From positions 62,001 through 126,000 of the forward strand of contig OZ059896.1 in assembly GCA_964057225.1 (NCBI GenBank): DNA of 64,000 bases. Reading direction: 5' to 3'. Positions 40,308-54,563 of the stretch are shown one piece after another. The position numbers and the translations under genes are program-made. The stretch's first letter is position 1; each line of letters begins with the position of its first letter. Below the pieces are notes generated by a model, which saw only the letters and a program-made list of their open reading frames with translations, was not told where the DNA came from and ran no database searches. The stretch comes from Auanema rhodensis. Lineage: Eukaryota; Nematoda; Chromadorea; Rhabditida; Rhabditidae.

Positions 40308-43123
40308 AAAACCGCATCTCTTTATCTTTCACGTGAAGCGAGTTACATACCAAGTGCACATCACGTGTACATCTAATTAGCATAAATTAAAGTTCACGTA
40401 ACTTTCAAAGTCATGGTTACCATGCACCAATATCAATAAAAGTTTGTTTTTAGACTAATATGGACATGGGGATTCTAATTTTGAAAACCGCATCTCTTTA
40501 TCTTTCACGTGAAGCGAGTTACATACCAAGTGCACATCACGTGTACATTTAATTAGCATAAATTAAAGTTCACGTAAATTTCAAAGTCATGGTTACCATG
40601 CACCAATATCAATAAAAATTTGTTTTTAGACTAATATGGACATGGGGAATCTAATTTTGAAAACCGCATCTCTTTATCTTTCAAGTGAAGCGAGTTACAT
40701 ACCAAGTGCACATCACGTGTACATTTAATTAGCATAAATTAAAGTTCAAGTAAATTTCAAAGTCATGGTTACCATGAACCAATATCAATAAAAATTTGTT
40801 TTTAGACTAATATGGACATGGGGAATCTAATTTTGAAAACCGCATCTCTTTATCTTTCACTTGAAGCGAGTTACATACCAAGTGCACATCACGTGTACAT
40901 TTAATTAGCATAAATTAAAGTTCACGTAAATTTCAAAGTCATGGTTACCATGAACCAATATCAATAAAAATTTGTTTTTAGACTAATATGGACATGGGGA
41001 ATCTAATTTTGAAAACCGCATCTCTTTATCTTTCACGTGAAGCGAGTTACATACCAAGTGCACATCACGTGTACATTTAATTAGCATAAATTAAAGTTCA
41101 CGTAAATTTCAAAGTCATGGTTACCATGCACCAATATCAATAAAAATTTGTTTTTAAACTAATATGGACATGGGGAATCTAATTTTGAAAACCGCATCTC
41201 TTTATCTTTCACGTGAAGCGAGTTACATACCAAGTGCACATCACGTGTACATTTAATTAGCATAAATTAAAGTTCACGTAAATTTCAAAGTCATGGTTAC
41301 CATGAACCAATATCAATAAAAATTTGTTTTTAGACTAATATGGACATGGGGAATCTAATTTTGAAAACCGCATCTCTTTATCTTTCACGTGAAGCGAGTT
41401 ACATACCAAGTGCACATCACGTGTACATTTAATTAGCATAAATTAAAGTTCACGTAAATTTCAAAGTCATGGTTACCATGAACCAATATCAATAAAAATT
41501 TGTTTTTAGACTAATATGGACATGGGGAATCTAATTTTGAAAACCGCATCTCTTTATCTTTCACGTGAAGCGAGTTACATACCAAGTGCACATCACGTGT
41601 ACATTTAATTAGCATAAATTAAAGTTCACGTAAATTTCAAAGTCATGGTTACCATGCACCAATATCAATAAAAATTTGTTTTTAGACTAATATGGAAATG
41701 GGGAATCTAATTTTGAAAACCGCATCTCTTTATCTTTCAAGTGAAGCGAGTTACATACCAAGTGCACAATACGTGTACATTTAATTAGCATAAATTAAAG
41801 TTCACGTAAATTTCAAAGTCATGGTTACCATGAACCAATATCAATAAAAATTTGTTTTTAGACTAATATGGACATGGGGAATCTAATTTTGAAAACCGCA
41901 TCTCTTTATCTTTCACGTGAAGCGAGTTACATACCAAGAGCACATCACGTGTACATTTAATTAGCATAAATTAAAGTTCACGTAAATTTCAAAGTCATGG
42001 TTACCATGCACCAATATCAATAAAAATTTGTTTTTAGACTAATATGGACATGGGGAATCTAATTTTGAAAACCGCATATCTTTATCTTTCACGTGAAGCG
42101 AGTTACATACCAAGTGCACATCACGTGTACATTTAATTAGCATAAATTAAAGTTCACGTAAATTTCAAAGTCATGGTTACCATGAACCAATATCAATAAA
42201 AATTTGTTTTTAGACTAATATGGACATGGGGAATCTAATTTTGAAAACCGCATCTCTTTATCTTTCACGTGAAGCGAGTTACATACCAAGAGCACATCAC
42301 GTGTACATTTAACTAGCATAAATTAAAGTTCACGTAAATTTCAAAGTCATGGTTACCATGCACCAATATCAATAAAAATTTGTTTTTAAACTAATATGGA
42401 CATGGGGAATCTAATTTTGAAAACCGCATCTCTTTATCTTTCACGTGAAGCGAGTTACATACCAAGTGCACATCACGTGTACATTTAATTAGCATAAATT
42501 AAAGTTCACGTAAATTTCAAAGTCATGGTTACCATGCACCAATATCAATAAAAATTTGTTTTTAGACTAATATGGACATGGGGAATCTAATTTTGAAAAC
42601 CGCATCTCTTTATCTTTCACGTGAAGCGAGTTACATACCAAGTGCACATCACGTGTACATTTAATTAGCATAAATTAAAGTTCACGTAAATTTCAAAGTC
42701 ATGGTTACCATGAACCAATATCAATAAAAATTTGTTTTTAGACTAATATGGACATGGGGAATCTAATTTTGAAAACCGCATCTCTTTATCTTTCACGTGA
42801 AGCGAGTTACATACCAAGTGCACATCACGTGTACATTTAATTAGCATAAATTAAAGTTCACGTAAATTTCAAAGTCATGGTTACCATGAACCAATATCAA
42901 TAAAAATTTGTTTTTAGACTAATATGGACATGGGGAATCTAATTTTGAAAACCGCATCTCTTTATCTTTCACGTGAAGCGAGTTACATACCAAGTGCCCA
43001 TCACGTGTACATTTAATTAGCATAAATTAAAGTTCACGTAAATTTCAAAGTCATGGTTACCATGCACCAATATCAATAAAAATTTGTTTTTAGACTAATA
43101 TGGACATGGGGAATCTAAATTTG
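40308..43123 (+). repeat. Last head-led HOR unit, 16 monomers
   Basis: Opens with a head monomer carrying private changes (AAAAGTTTG, GGATTCTA). It then has C25A+C90A, a G26T monomer (CACTTGAAG at 40861), TTAAACT, GGAAATGG, a C25A monomer with CACAATACG (41768), AAGAGC, CATATC (42078), AAGAGC/AACTAGC (42244) and plain units, and ends with a GTGCCC monomer carrying T172A (43117). The next monomer lacks the head haplotype, so the head-led family stops here. Confidence 0.82.
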
Positions 43124-44003
43124 AAAACCGCATCTCTTTATCTTTCACGTGAAGCGAGTTACATACCAAGTGCACATCACGTGTACATTTAATTAGCATA
43201 AATTAAAGTTCACGTAAATTTCAAAGTCATGGTTACCATGAACCAATATCAATAAAAATTTGTTTTTAGACTAATATGGACATGGGGAATCTAATTTTGA
43301 AAACCGCATCTCTTTATCTTTTACGTGAAGCGAGTTACATACCAAGTGCACATCACGTGTACATTTAATTAGCATAAATTAAAGTTCACGTAAATTTCAA
43401 AGTCATGGTTACCATGAACCAATATCAATAAAAATTTGTTTTTAGACTAATATGGACATGGGGAATCTAATTTTGAAAACCGCATCTCTTTATCTTTCAC
43501 GTGAAGCGAGTTACATACCAAGTGCACATCACGTGTACATTTAATTAGCATAAATTAAAGTTCACGTAAATTTCAAAGTCATGGTTACCATGAACCAATA
43601 TCAATAAAAATTTGTTTTTAGACTAATATGGACATGGGGAATCTAATTTTGAAAACCGCATCTCTTTATCTTTCACGTGAAGCGAGTTACATACCAAGTG
43701 CCCATCACGTGTACATTTAATTAGCATAAATTAAAGTTCACGTAAATTTCAAAGTCATGGTTACCATGCACCAATATCAATAAAAATTTGTTTTTAGACT
43801 AATATGGACATGGGGAATCTAAATTTGAAAACCGCATCTCTTTATCTTTCACGTGAAGCGAGTTACATACCAAGTGCACATCACGTGTACATTTAATTAG
43901 CATAAATTAAAGTTCACGTAAATTTCAAAGTCATGGTTACCATGAACCAATATCAATAAAAATTTGTTTTTAGACTAATATGGACATGGGGAATCTAATT
44001 TTG
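42948..44003 (+). repeat. 4-monomer repeat with GTGCCC/T172A monomer
   Basis: The pair GTGCCC+T172A C-form monomer followed by a plain A-form monomer occurs at 42948-43299 and again at 43652-44003, 704 bp apart. Between them are an A-form monomer with TTTTACGTG (near 43320) and a plain A-form one. Its first monomer overlaps the end of the preceding head-led unit. Confidence 0.82.
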
Positions 44004-44707
44004 AAAACCGCATCTCTTTATCTTTCACGTGAAGCGAGTTACATACCAAGTGCCCATCACGTGTACATTTAATTAGCATAAATTAAAGTTCACGTAAATT
44101 TCAAAGTCATGGTTACCATGCACCAATATCAATAAAAATTTGTTTTTAGACTAATATGGACATGGGGAATCTAATTTTGAAAACCGCATCTCGTTATCTT
44201 TCACGTGAAGCGAGTTACATACCAAGTGCACATCACGTGTACATTTAATTAGCATAAATTAAAGTTCACGTAAATTTCAAAGTCATGGTTACCATGCACC
44301 AATATCAATAAAAATTTGTTTTTAGACTAATATGGACATGGGGAATCTAATTTTGAAAACCGCATCTCTTTATCTTTCACGTGAAGCGAGTTACATACCA
44401 AGTGCCCATCACGTGTACATTTAATTAGCATAAATTAAAGTTCACGTAAATTTCAAAGTCATGGTTACCATGCACCAATATCAATAAAAATTTGTTTTTA
44501 GACTAATATGGACATGGGGAATCTAATTTTGAAAACCGCATCTCGTTATCTTTCACGTGAAGCGAGTTACATACCAAGTGCACATCACGTGTACATTTAA
44601 TTAGCATAAATTAAAGTTCACGTAAATTTCAAAGTCATGGTTACCATGCACCAATATCAATAAAAATTTGTTTTTAGACTAATATGGACATGGGGAATCT
44701 AATTTTG
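44004..44707 (+). repeat. Dimer HOR, two copies
   Basis: A 352-bp dimer (GTGCCC C-form, then CTCGTTATC C-form) is repeated twice in tandem: GTGCCC at 44054 and 44406, CTCGTTATC at 44193 and 44545. No other difference was noticed, so the second copy looks recent. Confidence 0.88.
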
Positions 44708-45059
44708 AAAACCGCATCTCTTTATCTTTCACGTGAAGCGAGTTACATACCAAGTGCACATCACGTGTACATTTAATTAGCATAAATTAAAGTTCACGTA
44801 AATTTCAAAGTCATGGTTACCATGCACCAATATCAATAAAAATTTGTTTTTAGACTAATATGGACATGGGGAATCTAATTTTGAAAACCGCATCTCTTTA
44901 TCTTTCACGTGAAGCGAGTTACATACCAAGTGCACATCACGTGTACATTTAATTAGCATAAATTAAAGTTCACGTAAATTTCAAAGTCATGGTTACCATG
45001 AACCAATATCAATAAAAATTTGTTTTTAGACTAATATGGACATGGGGAATCTAATTTTG

Positions 45060-46467
45060 AAAACCGCATCTCTTTATCTTTCACGTGAAGCGAGTTACAT
45101 ACCAAGTGCACATCACGTGTACATTTAATTAGCATAAATTAAAGTTCACGTAAATTTCAAAGTCATGGTTACCATGAACCAATATCAATAAAAATTTGTT
45201 TTTAGACTAATATGGACATGGGGAATCTAATTTTGAAAACCGCATCTCCTTATCTTTCACGTGAAGCGAGTTACATACCAAGTGCACATCACGTGTACAT
45301 TTAATTAGCATAAATTAAAGTTCACGTAAATTTCAAAGTCATGGTTACCATGCACCAATATCAATAAAAATTTGTTTTTAGACTAATATGGACATGGGGA
45401 ATCTAATTTTGAAAACCGCATCTCTTCATCTTTCACGTGAAGCGAGTTACATACCAAGTGCACATCACGTGTACATTTAATTAGCATAAATTAAAGTTCA
45501 CGTAAATTTCAAAGTCATGGTTACCATGAACCAATATCAATAAAAATTTGTTTTTAGACTAATATGGACATGGGGAATCTAATTTTGAAAACCGCATCTC
45601 TTTATCTTTCACGTGAAGCGAGTTACATACCAAGTGCACATCACGTGTACATTTAATTAGCATAAATTAAAGTTCACGTAAATTTCAAAGTCATGGTTAC
45701 CATGCACCAATATCAATAAAAATTTGTTTTTAAACTAATATGGACATGGGGAATCTAATTTTGAAAACCGCATCTCTTTATCTTTCACGTGAAGCGAGTT
45801 ACATACCAAGTGCACATCACGTGTACATTTAATTAGCATAAATTAAAGTTCACGTAAATTTCAAAGTCATGGTTACCATGCACCAATATCAATAAAAATT
45901 TGTTTTTAGACTAATATGGACATGGGGAATCTAATTTTGAAAACCGCATCTCTTTATCTTTCACGTGAAGCGAGTTACATACCAAGTGCACATCACGTGT
46001 ACATTTAATTAGCATAAATTAAAGTTCACGTAAATTTCAAAGTCATGGTTACCATGAACCAATATCAATAAAAATTTGTTTTTAGACTAATATGGACATG
46101 GGGAATCTAATTTTGAAAACCGCATCTCTTTATCTTTCACGTGAAGCGAGTTACATACCAAGTGCACATCACGTGTACATTTAATTAGCATAAATTAAAG
46201 TTCACGTAAATTTCAAAGTCATGGTTACCATGAACCAATATCAATAAAAATTTGTTTTTAGACTAATAAGGACATGGGGAATCTAATTTTGAAAACCGCA
46301 TCTCTTTATCTTTCACGTGAAGCGAGTTACATACCAAGTGCACATCACGTGTACATTTAATTAGCATAAATTAAAGTTCACGTAAATTTCAAAGTCATGG
46401 TTACCATGCACCAATATCAATAAAAATTTGTTTTTAGACTAATATGGACATGGGGAATCTAATTTTG
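45060..46467 (+). repeat. 8-monomer block, copy 1
   Basis: Ordered markers CTCCTTATC (45249), CTTCATC (45427), TTAAACT (45732) and ACTAATAAGG (46269). All four recur 3,520 bp (20 units) downstream. Flanking monomers 44884 and 46468 differ from their counterparts in the position-118 form, which bounds the block. Confidence 0.87.
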
Positions 46468-48579
46468 AAAACCGCATCTCTTTATCTTTCACGTGAAGCG
46501 AGTTACATACCAAGTGCACATCACGTGTACATTTAATTAGCATAAATTAAAGTTCACGTAAATTTCAAAGTCATGGTTACCATGAACCAATATCAATAAA
46601 AATTTGTTTTTAGACTAATATGGACATGGGGAATCTAATTTTGAAAACCGCATCTCTTTATCTTTCACGTGAAGCGAGTTACATACCAAGTGCACATCAC
46701 GTGTACATTTAATTAGCATAAATTAAAGTTCACGTAAATTTCAAAGTCATGGTTACCATGCACCAATATCAATAAAAATTTGTTTTTAGACTAATATGGA
46801 CATGGGGAATCTAATTTTGAAAACCGCATCTCGTTATCTTTCACGTGGAGCGAGTTACATACCAAGTGCACATCACGTGTACATTTAATTAGCATAAATT
46901 AAAGTTCACGTAAATTTCAAAGTCATGGTTACCATGAACCAATATCAATAAAAATTTGTTTTTAGACTAATATGGACATGGGGAATCTAATTTTGAAAAC
47001 CGCATCTCTTTATCTTTCACGTGAAGCGAGTTACATACCAAGTGCACATCACGTGTACATTTAATTAGCATAAATTAAAGTTCACGTAAATTTCAAAGTC
47101 ATGGTTACCATGCACCAATATCAATAAAAATTTGTTTTTAGACTAATATGGACATGGGGAATCTAATTTTGAAAACCGCATCTCGTTATCTTTCACGTGA
47201 AGCGAGTTACATACCAAGTGCACATCACGTGTACATTTAATTAGCATAAATTAAAGTTCACGTAAATTTCAAAGTCATGGTTACCATGCACCAATATCAA
47301 TAAAAATTTGTTTTTAGACTAATATGGACATGGGGAATCTAATTTTGAAAACCGCATCTCTTTATCTTTCACGTGAAGCGAGTTACATACCAAGTGCACA
47401 TCACGTGTACATTTAATTAGCATAAATTAAAGTTCACGTAAATTTCAAAGTCATGGTTACCATGAACCAATATCAATAAAAATTTGTTTTTAGACTAATA
47501 TGGACATGGGGAATCTAATTTTGAAAACCGCATCTCTTTATCTTTCACGTGAAGCGAGTTACATACCAAGTGCACATCACGTGTACATTTAATTAGCATA
47601 AATTAAAGTTCACGTAAATTTCAAAGTCATGGTTACCATGAACCAATATCAATAAAAATTTGTTTTTAGACTAATATGGACATGGGGAATCTAATTTTGA
47701 AAACCGCATCTCTTTATCTTTCACGTGAAGCGAGTTACATACCAAGTGCACATCACGTGTACATTTAATTAGCATAAATTAAAGTTCACGTAAATTTCAA
47801 AGTCATGGTTACCATGAACCAATATCAATAAAAATTTGTTTTTAGACTAATAAGGACATGGGGAATCTAATTTTGAAAACCGCATCTCTTTATCTTTCAC
47901 GTGAAGCGAGTTACATACCAAGTGCACATCACGTGTACATTTAATTAGCATAAATTAAAGTTCACGTAAATTTCAAAGTCATGGTTACCATGCACCAATA
48001 TCAATAAAAATTTGTTTTTAGACTAATATGGACATGGGGAATCTAATTTTGAAAACCGCATCTCTTTATCTTTCACGTGAAGCGAGTTACATACCAAGTG
48101 CACATCACGTGTACATTTAATTAGCATAAATTAAAGTTCACGTAAATTTCAAAGTCATGGTTACCATGAACCAATATCAATAAAAATTTGTTTTTAGACT
48201 AATATGGACATGGGGAATCTAATTTTGAAAACCGCATCTCTTTATCTTTCACGTGAAGCGAGTTACATACCAAGTGCACATCACGTGTACATTTAATTAG
48301 CATAAATTAAAGTTCACGTAAATTTCAAAGTCATGGTTACTATGAACCAATATCAATAAAAATTTGTTTTTAGACTAATAAGGACATGGGGAATCTAATT
48401 TTGAAAACCGCATCTCTTTATCTTTCACGTGAAGCGAGTTACATACCAAGTGCACATCACGTGTACATTTAATTAGCATAAATTAAAGTTCACGTAAATT
48501 TCAAAGTCATGGTTACCATGCACCAATATCAATAAAAATTTGTTTTTAGACTAATATGGACATGGGGAATCTAATTTTG
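46468..48579 (+). repeat. Monomers between the two 8-monomer copies
   Basis: Twelve units, including one with CTCGTTATC plus CACGTGGAGC (46820), one with CTCGTTATC (47172), and two carrying ACTAATAAGG (47851, 48380). The ACTAATAAGG monomer recurs 528 bp apart at 47700 and 48228, a local 3-monomer repeat. The second also has a private TTACTATG near 48340, which breaks the dyad. Confidence 0.78.
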
Positions 48580-49987
48580 AAAACCGCATCTCTTTATCTT
48601 TCACGTGAAGCGAGTTACATACCAAGTGCACATCACGTGTACATTTAATTAGCATAAATTAAAGTTCACGTAAATTTCAAAGTCATGGTTACCATGAACC
48701 AATATCAATAAAAATTTGTTTTTAGACTAATATGGACATGGGGAATCTAATTTTGAAAACCGCATCTCCTTATCTTTCACGTGAAGCGAGTTACATACCA
48801 AGTGCACATCACGTGTACATTTAATTAGCATAAATTAAAGTTCACGTAAATTTCAAAGTCATGGTTACCATGCACCAATATCAATAAAAATTTGTTTTTA
48901 GACTAATATGGACATGGGGAATCTAATTTTGAAAACCGCATCTCTTCATCTTTCACGTGAAGCGAGTTACATACCAAGTGCACATCACGTGTACATTTAA
49001 TTAGCATAAATTAAAGTTCACGTAAATTTCAAAGTCATGGTTACCATGAACCAATATCAATAAAAATTTGTTTTTAGACTAATATGGACATGGGGAATCT
49101 AATTTTGAAAACCGCATCTCTTTATCTTTCACGTGAAGCGAGTTACATACCAAGTGCACATCACGTGTACATTTAATTAGCATAAATTAAAGTTCACGTA
49201 AATTTCAAAGTCATGGTTACCATGCACCAATATCAATAAAAATTTGTTTTTAAACTAATATGGACATGGGGAATCTAATTTTGAAAACCGCATCTCTTTA
49301 TCTTTCACGTGAAGCGAGTTACATACCAAGTGCACATCACGTGTACATTTAATTAGCATAAATTAAAGTTCACGTAAATTTCAAAGTCATGGTTACCATG
49401 CACCAATATCAATAAAAATTTGTTTTTAGACTAATATGGACATGGGGAATCTAATTTTGAAAACCGCATCTCTTTATCTTTCACGTGAAGCGAGTTACAT
49501 ACCAAGTGCACATCACGTGTACATTTAATTAGCATAAATTAAAGTTCACGTAAATTTCAAAGTCATGGTTACCATGAACCAATATCAATAAAAATTTGTT
49601 TTTAGACTAATATGGACATGGGGAATCTAATTTTGAAAACCGCATCTCTTTATCTTTCACGTGAAGCGAGTTACATACCAAGTGCACATCACGTGTACAT
49701 TTAATTAGCATAAATTAAAGTTCACGTAAATTTCAAAGTCATGGTTACCATGAACCAATATCAATAAAAATTTGTTTTTAGACTAATAAGGACATGGGGA
49801 ATCTAATTTTGAAAACCGCATCTCTTTATCTTTCACGTGAAGCGAGTTACATACCAAGTGCACATCACGTGTACATTTAATTAGCATAAATTAAAGTTCA
49901 CGTAAATTTCAAAGTCATGGTTACCATGCACCAATATCAATAAAAATTTGTTTTTAGACTAATATGGACATGGGGAATCTAATTTTG
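48580..49987 (+). repeat. 8-monomer block, copy 2
   Basis: Repeats 45060-46467 at exactly 20 units: CTCCTTATC 48769, CTTCATC 48947, TTAAACT 49252, ACTAATAAGG 49789. No difference noticed at the positions compared. Confidence 0.87.
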
Positions 49988-52803
49988 AAAACCGCATCTC
50001 TTTATCTTTCACGTGAAGCGAGTTACATACCAAGTGCACATCACGTGTACATTTAATTAGCATAAATTAAAGTTCACGTAAATTTCAAAGTCATGGTTAC
50101 CATGCACCAATATCAATAAAAATTTGTTTTTAGACTAATATGGACATGGGGAATCTAATTTTGAAAACCGCATCTCTTTATCTTTCACGTGAAGCGAGTT
50201 ACATACCAAGTGCACATCACGTGTACATTTAATTAGCATAAATTAAAGTTCACGTAAATTTCAAAGTCATGGTTACCATGAACCAATATCAATAAAAATT
50301 TGTTTTTAGACTAATATGGACATGGGGAATCTAATTTTGAAAACCGCATCTCTTTATCTTTCACGTGAAGCGAGTTACATACCAAGTGCACATCACGTGT
50401 ACATTTAATTAGCATAAATTAAAGTTCACGTAAATTTCAAAGTCATGGTTACCATGCACCAATATCAATAAAAATTTGTTTTTAGACTAATATGGACATG
50501 GGGAATCTAATTTTGAAAACCGCATCTCTTTATCTTTCACGTGAAGCGAGTTACATACCAAGTGCACATCACGTGTACATTTAATTAGCATAAATTAAAG
50601 TTCACGTAAATTTCAAAGTCATGGTTACCATGCACCAATATCAATAAAAATTTGTTTTTAGACTAATATGGACATGTGGAATCTAATTTTGAAAACCGCA
50701 TCTCTTTATCTTTCACGTGAAGCGAGTTACATACCAAGTGCACATCACGTGTACATTTAATTAGCATAAATTAAAGTTCACGTAAATTTCAAAGTCATGG
50801 TTACCATGCACCAATATCAATAAAAATTTGTTTTTAGACTAATATGGACATGGGGAATCTAATTTTGAAAACCGCATCTCTTTATCTTTCACGTGAAGCG
50901 AGTTACATACCAAGTGCACATCACGTGTACATTTAATTAGCATAAATTAAAGTTCACGTAAATTTCAAAGTCATGGTTACCATGAACCAATATCAATAAA
51001 AATTTGTTTTTAGACTAATATGGACATGGGGAATCTAATTTTGAAAACCGCATCTCTTTATCTTTCACGTGAAGCGAGTTACATACCAAGTGCACATCAC
51101 GTGTACATTTAATTAGCATAAATTAAAGTTCACGTAAATTTCAAAGTCATGGTTACCATGCACCAATATCAATAAAAATTTGTTTTTAGACTAATATGGA
51201 CATGGGGAATCTAATTTTGAAAACCGCATCTCGTTATCTTTCACGTGAAGCGAGTTACATACCAAGTGCACATCACGTGTACATTTAATTAGCATAAATT
51301 AAAGTTCACGTAAATTTCAAAGTCATGGTTACCATGCACCAATATCAATAAAAATTTGTTTTTAGACTAATATGGACATGGGGAATCTAATTTTGAAAAC
51401 CGCATCTCGTTATCTTTCACGTGAAGCGTGTTACATACCAAGTGCACATCACGTGTACATTTAATTAGCATAAATTAAAGTTCACGTAAATTTCAAAGTC
51501 ATGGTTACCATGAACCAATATCAATAAAAATTTGTTTTTAGACTAATATGGACATGGGGAATCTAATTTTGAAAACCGCATCTCTTTATCTTTCACGTGA
51601 AGCGAGTTACATACCAAGTGCACATCACGTGTACATTTAATTAGCATAAATTAAAGTTCACGTAAATTTCAAAGTCATGGTTACCATGAACCAATATCAA
51701 TAAAAATTTGTTTTTAGACTAATATGGACATGGGGAATCTAATTTTGAAAACCGCATCTCTTTATCTTTCACGTGAAGCGAGTTACATACCAAGTGCACA
51801 TCACGTGTACATTTAATTAGCATAAATTAAAGTTCACGTAAATTTCAAAGTCATGGTTACCATGAACCAATATCAATAAAAATTTGTTTTTAGACTAATA
51901 AGGACATGGGGAATCTAATTTTGAAAACCGCATCTCTTTATCTTTCACGTGAAGCGAGTTACATACCAAGTGCACATCACGTGTACATTTAATTAGCATA
52001 AATTAAAGTTCACGTAAATTTCAAAGTCATGGTTACCATGCACCAATATCAATAAAAATTTGTTTTTAGACTAATATGGACATGGGGAATCTAATTTTGA
52101 AAACCGCATCTCTTTATCTTTCACGTGAAGCGAGTTACATACCAAGTGCACATCACGTGTACATTTAATTAGCATAAATTAAAGTTCACGTAAATTTCAA
52201 AGTCATGGTTACCATGCACCAATATCAATAAAAATTTGTTTTTAGACTAATATGGACATGGGGAATCTAATTTTGAAAACCGCATCTCTTTATCTTTCAC
52301 GTGAAGCGAGTTACATACCAAGTGCACATCACGTGTACATTTAATTAGCATAAATTAAAGTTCACGTAAATTTCAAAGTCATGGTTACCATGAACCAATA
52401 TCAATAAAAATTTGTTTTTAGACTAATATGGACATGGGGAATCTAATTTTGAAAACCGCATCTCTTTATCTTTCACGTGAAGCGAGTTACATACCAAGTG
52501 CACATCACGTGTACATTTAATTAGCATAAATTAAAGTTCACGTAAATTTCAAAGTCATGGTTACCATGCACCAATATCAATAAAAATTTGTTTTTAGACT
52601 AATATGGACATGGGGAATCTAATTTTGAAAACCGCATCTCTTTATCTTTCACGTGAAGCGAGTTACATACCAAGTGCACATCACGTGTACATTTAATTAG
52701 CATAAATTAAAGTTCACGTAAATTTCAAAGTCATGGTTACCATGAACCAATATCAATAAAAATTTGTTTTTAGACTAATATGGACATGGGGAATCTAATT
52801 TTG
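49988..52803 (+). repeat. Ordinary mixed monomers
   Basis: Sixteen units with scattered markers: CATGTGGAAT (50676), CTCGTTATC in two adjacent units (51233, 51409), GCGTGTTAC private to 51429, and ACTAATAAGG (51901). I found no clear HOR partner for this stretch within the window, although single variants are shared with neighbouring regions. Confidence 0.7.
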
Positions 52804-54563
52804 AAAACCGCATCTCTTTATCTTTCACGTGAAGCGAGTTACATACCAAGTGCACATCACGTGTACATTTAATTAGCATAAATTAAAGTTCACGTAAATT
52901 TCAAAGTCATGGTTACCATGCACCAATATCAATAAAAATTTGTTTTTAGACTAATATGGACATGGGGAATCTAATTTTGAAAACCGCATCTCGTTATCTT
53001 TCACGTGAAGCGAGTTACATACCAAGTGCACATCACGTGTACATTTAATTAGCATAAATTAAAGTTCACGTAAATTTCAAAGTCATGGTTACCATGCACC
53101 AATATCAATAAAAATTTGTTTTTAGACTAATATGGACATGGGGAATCTAATTTTGAAAACCGCATCTCTTTATCTTTCACGTGAAGCGAGTTACATACCA
53201 AGTGCACATCACGTGTACATTTAATTAGCATAAATTAAAGTTCACGTAAATTTCAAAGTCATGGTTACCATGCACCAATATCAATAAAAATTTGTTTTTA
53301 GACTAATATGGACATGGGGAATCTAATTTTGAAAACCGCATCTCTTTATCTTTCACGTGAAGCGAGTTACATACCAAGTGCACATCACGTGTACATTTAA
53401 TTAGCATAAATTAAAGTTCACGTAAATTTCAAAGTCATGGTTACCATGAACCAATATCAATAAAAATTTGTTTTTAGACTAATATGGACATGGGGAATCT
53501 AATTTTGAAAACCGCATCTCTTTATCTTTCACGTGAAGCGAGTTACATACCAAGTGCACATCACGTGTACATTTAATTAGCATAAATTAAAGTTCACGTA
53601 AATTTCAAAGTCATGGTTACCATGAACCAATATCAATAAAAATTTGTTTTTAGACTAATATGGACATGGGGAATCTGATTTTGAAAACCGCATCTCTTTA
53701 TCTTTCACGTGAAGCGAGTTACATACCAAGTGCACATCACGTGTACATTTAATTAGCATAAATTAAAGTTCACGTAAATTTCAAAGTCATGGTTACCATG
53801 CACCAATATCAATAAAAATTTGTTTTTAGACTAATATGGACATGGGGAATCTAATTTTGAAAACCGCATCTCGTTATCTTTCACGTGAAGCGAGTTACAT
53901 ACCAAGTGCACATCACGTGTACATTTAATTAGCATAAATTAAAGTTCACGTAAATTTCAAAGTCATGGTTACCATGCACCAATATCAATAAAAATTTGTT
54001 TTTAGACTAATATGGACATGGGGAATCTAATTTTGAAAACCGCATCTCTTTATCTTTCACGTGAAGCGAGTTACATACCAAGTGCACATCACGTGTACAT
54101 TTAATTAGCATAAATTAAAGTTCACGTAAATTTCAAAGTCATGGTTACCATGCACCAATATCAATAAAAATTTGTTTTTAGACTAATATGGACATGGGGA
54201 ATCTAATTTTGAAAACCGCATCTCTTTATCTTTCACGTGAAGCGAGTTACATACCAAGTGCACATCACGTGTACATTTAATTAGCATAAATTAAAGTTCA
54301 CGTAAATTTCAAAGTCATGGTTACCATGAACCAATATCAATAAAAATTTGTTTTTAGACTAATATGGACATGGGGAATCTAATTTTGAAAACCGCATCTC
54401 TTTATCTTTCACGTGAAGCGAGTTACATACCAAGTGCACATCACGTGTACATTTAATTAGCATAAATTAAAGTTCACGTAAATTTCAAAGTCATGGTTAC
54501 CATGAACCAATATCAATAAAAATTTGTTTTTAGACTAATATGGACATGGGGAATCTAATTTTG
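52804..54563 (+). repeat. 5-monomer HOR, two copies (880 bp each)
   Basis: Order C-form, CTCGTTATC C-form, C-form, A-form, A-form at 52804-53683, repeated at 53684-54563 (CTCGTTATC at 52993 and 53873). One difference was seen: the first copy ends in CTGATTTTG (G at 53677), the second in CTAATTTTG. Confidence 0.83.
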
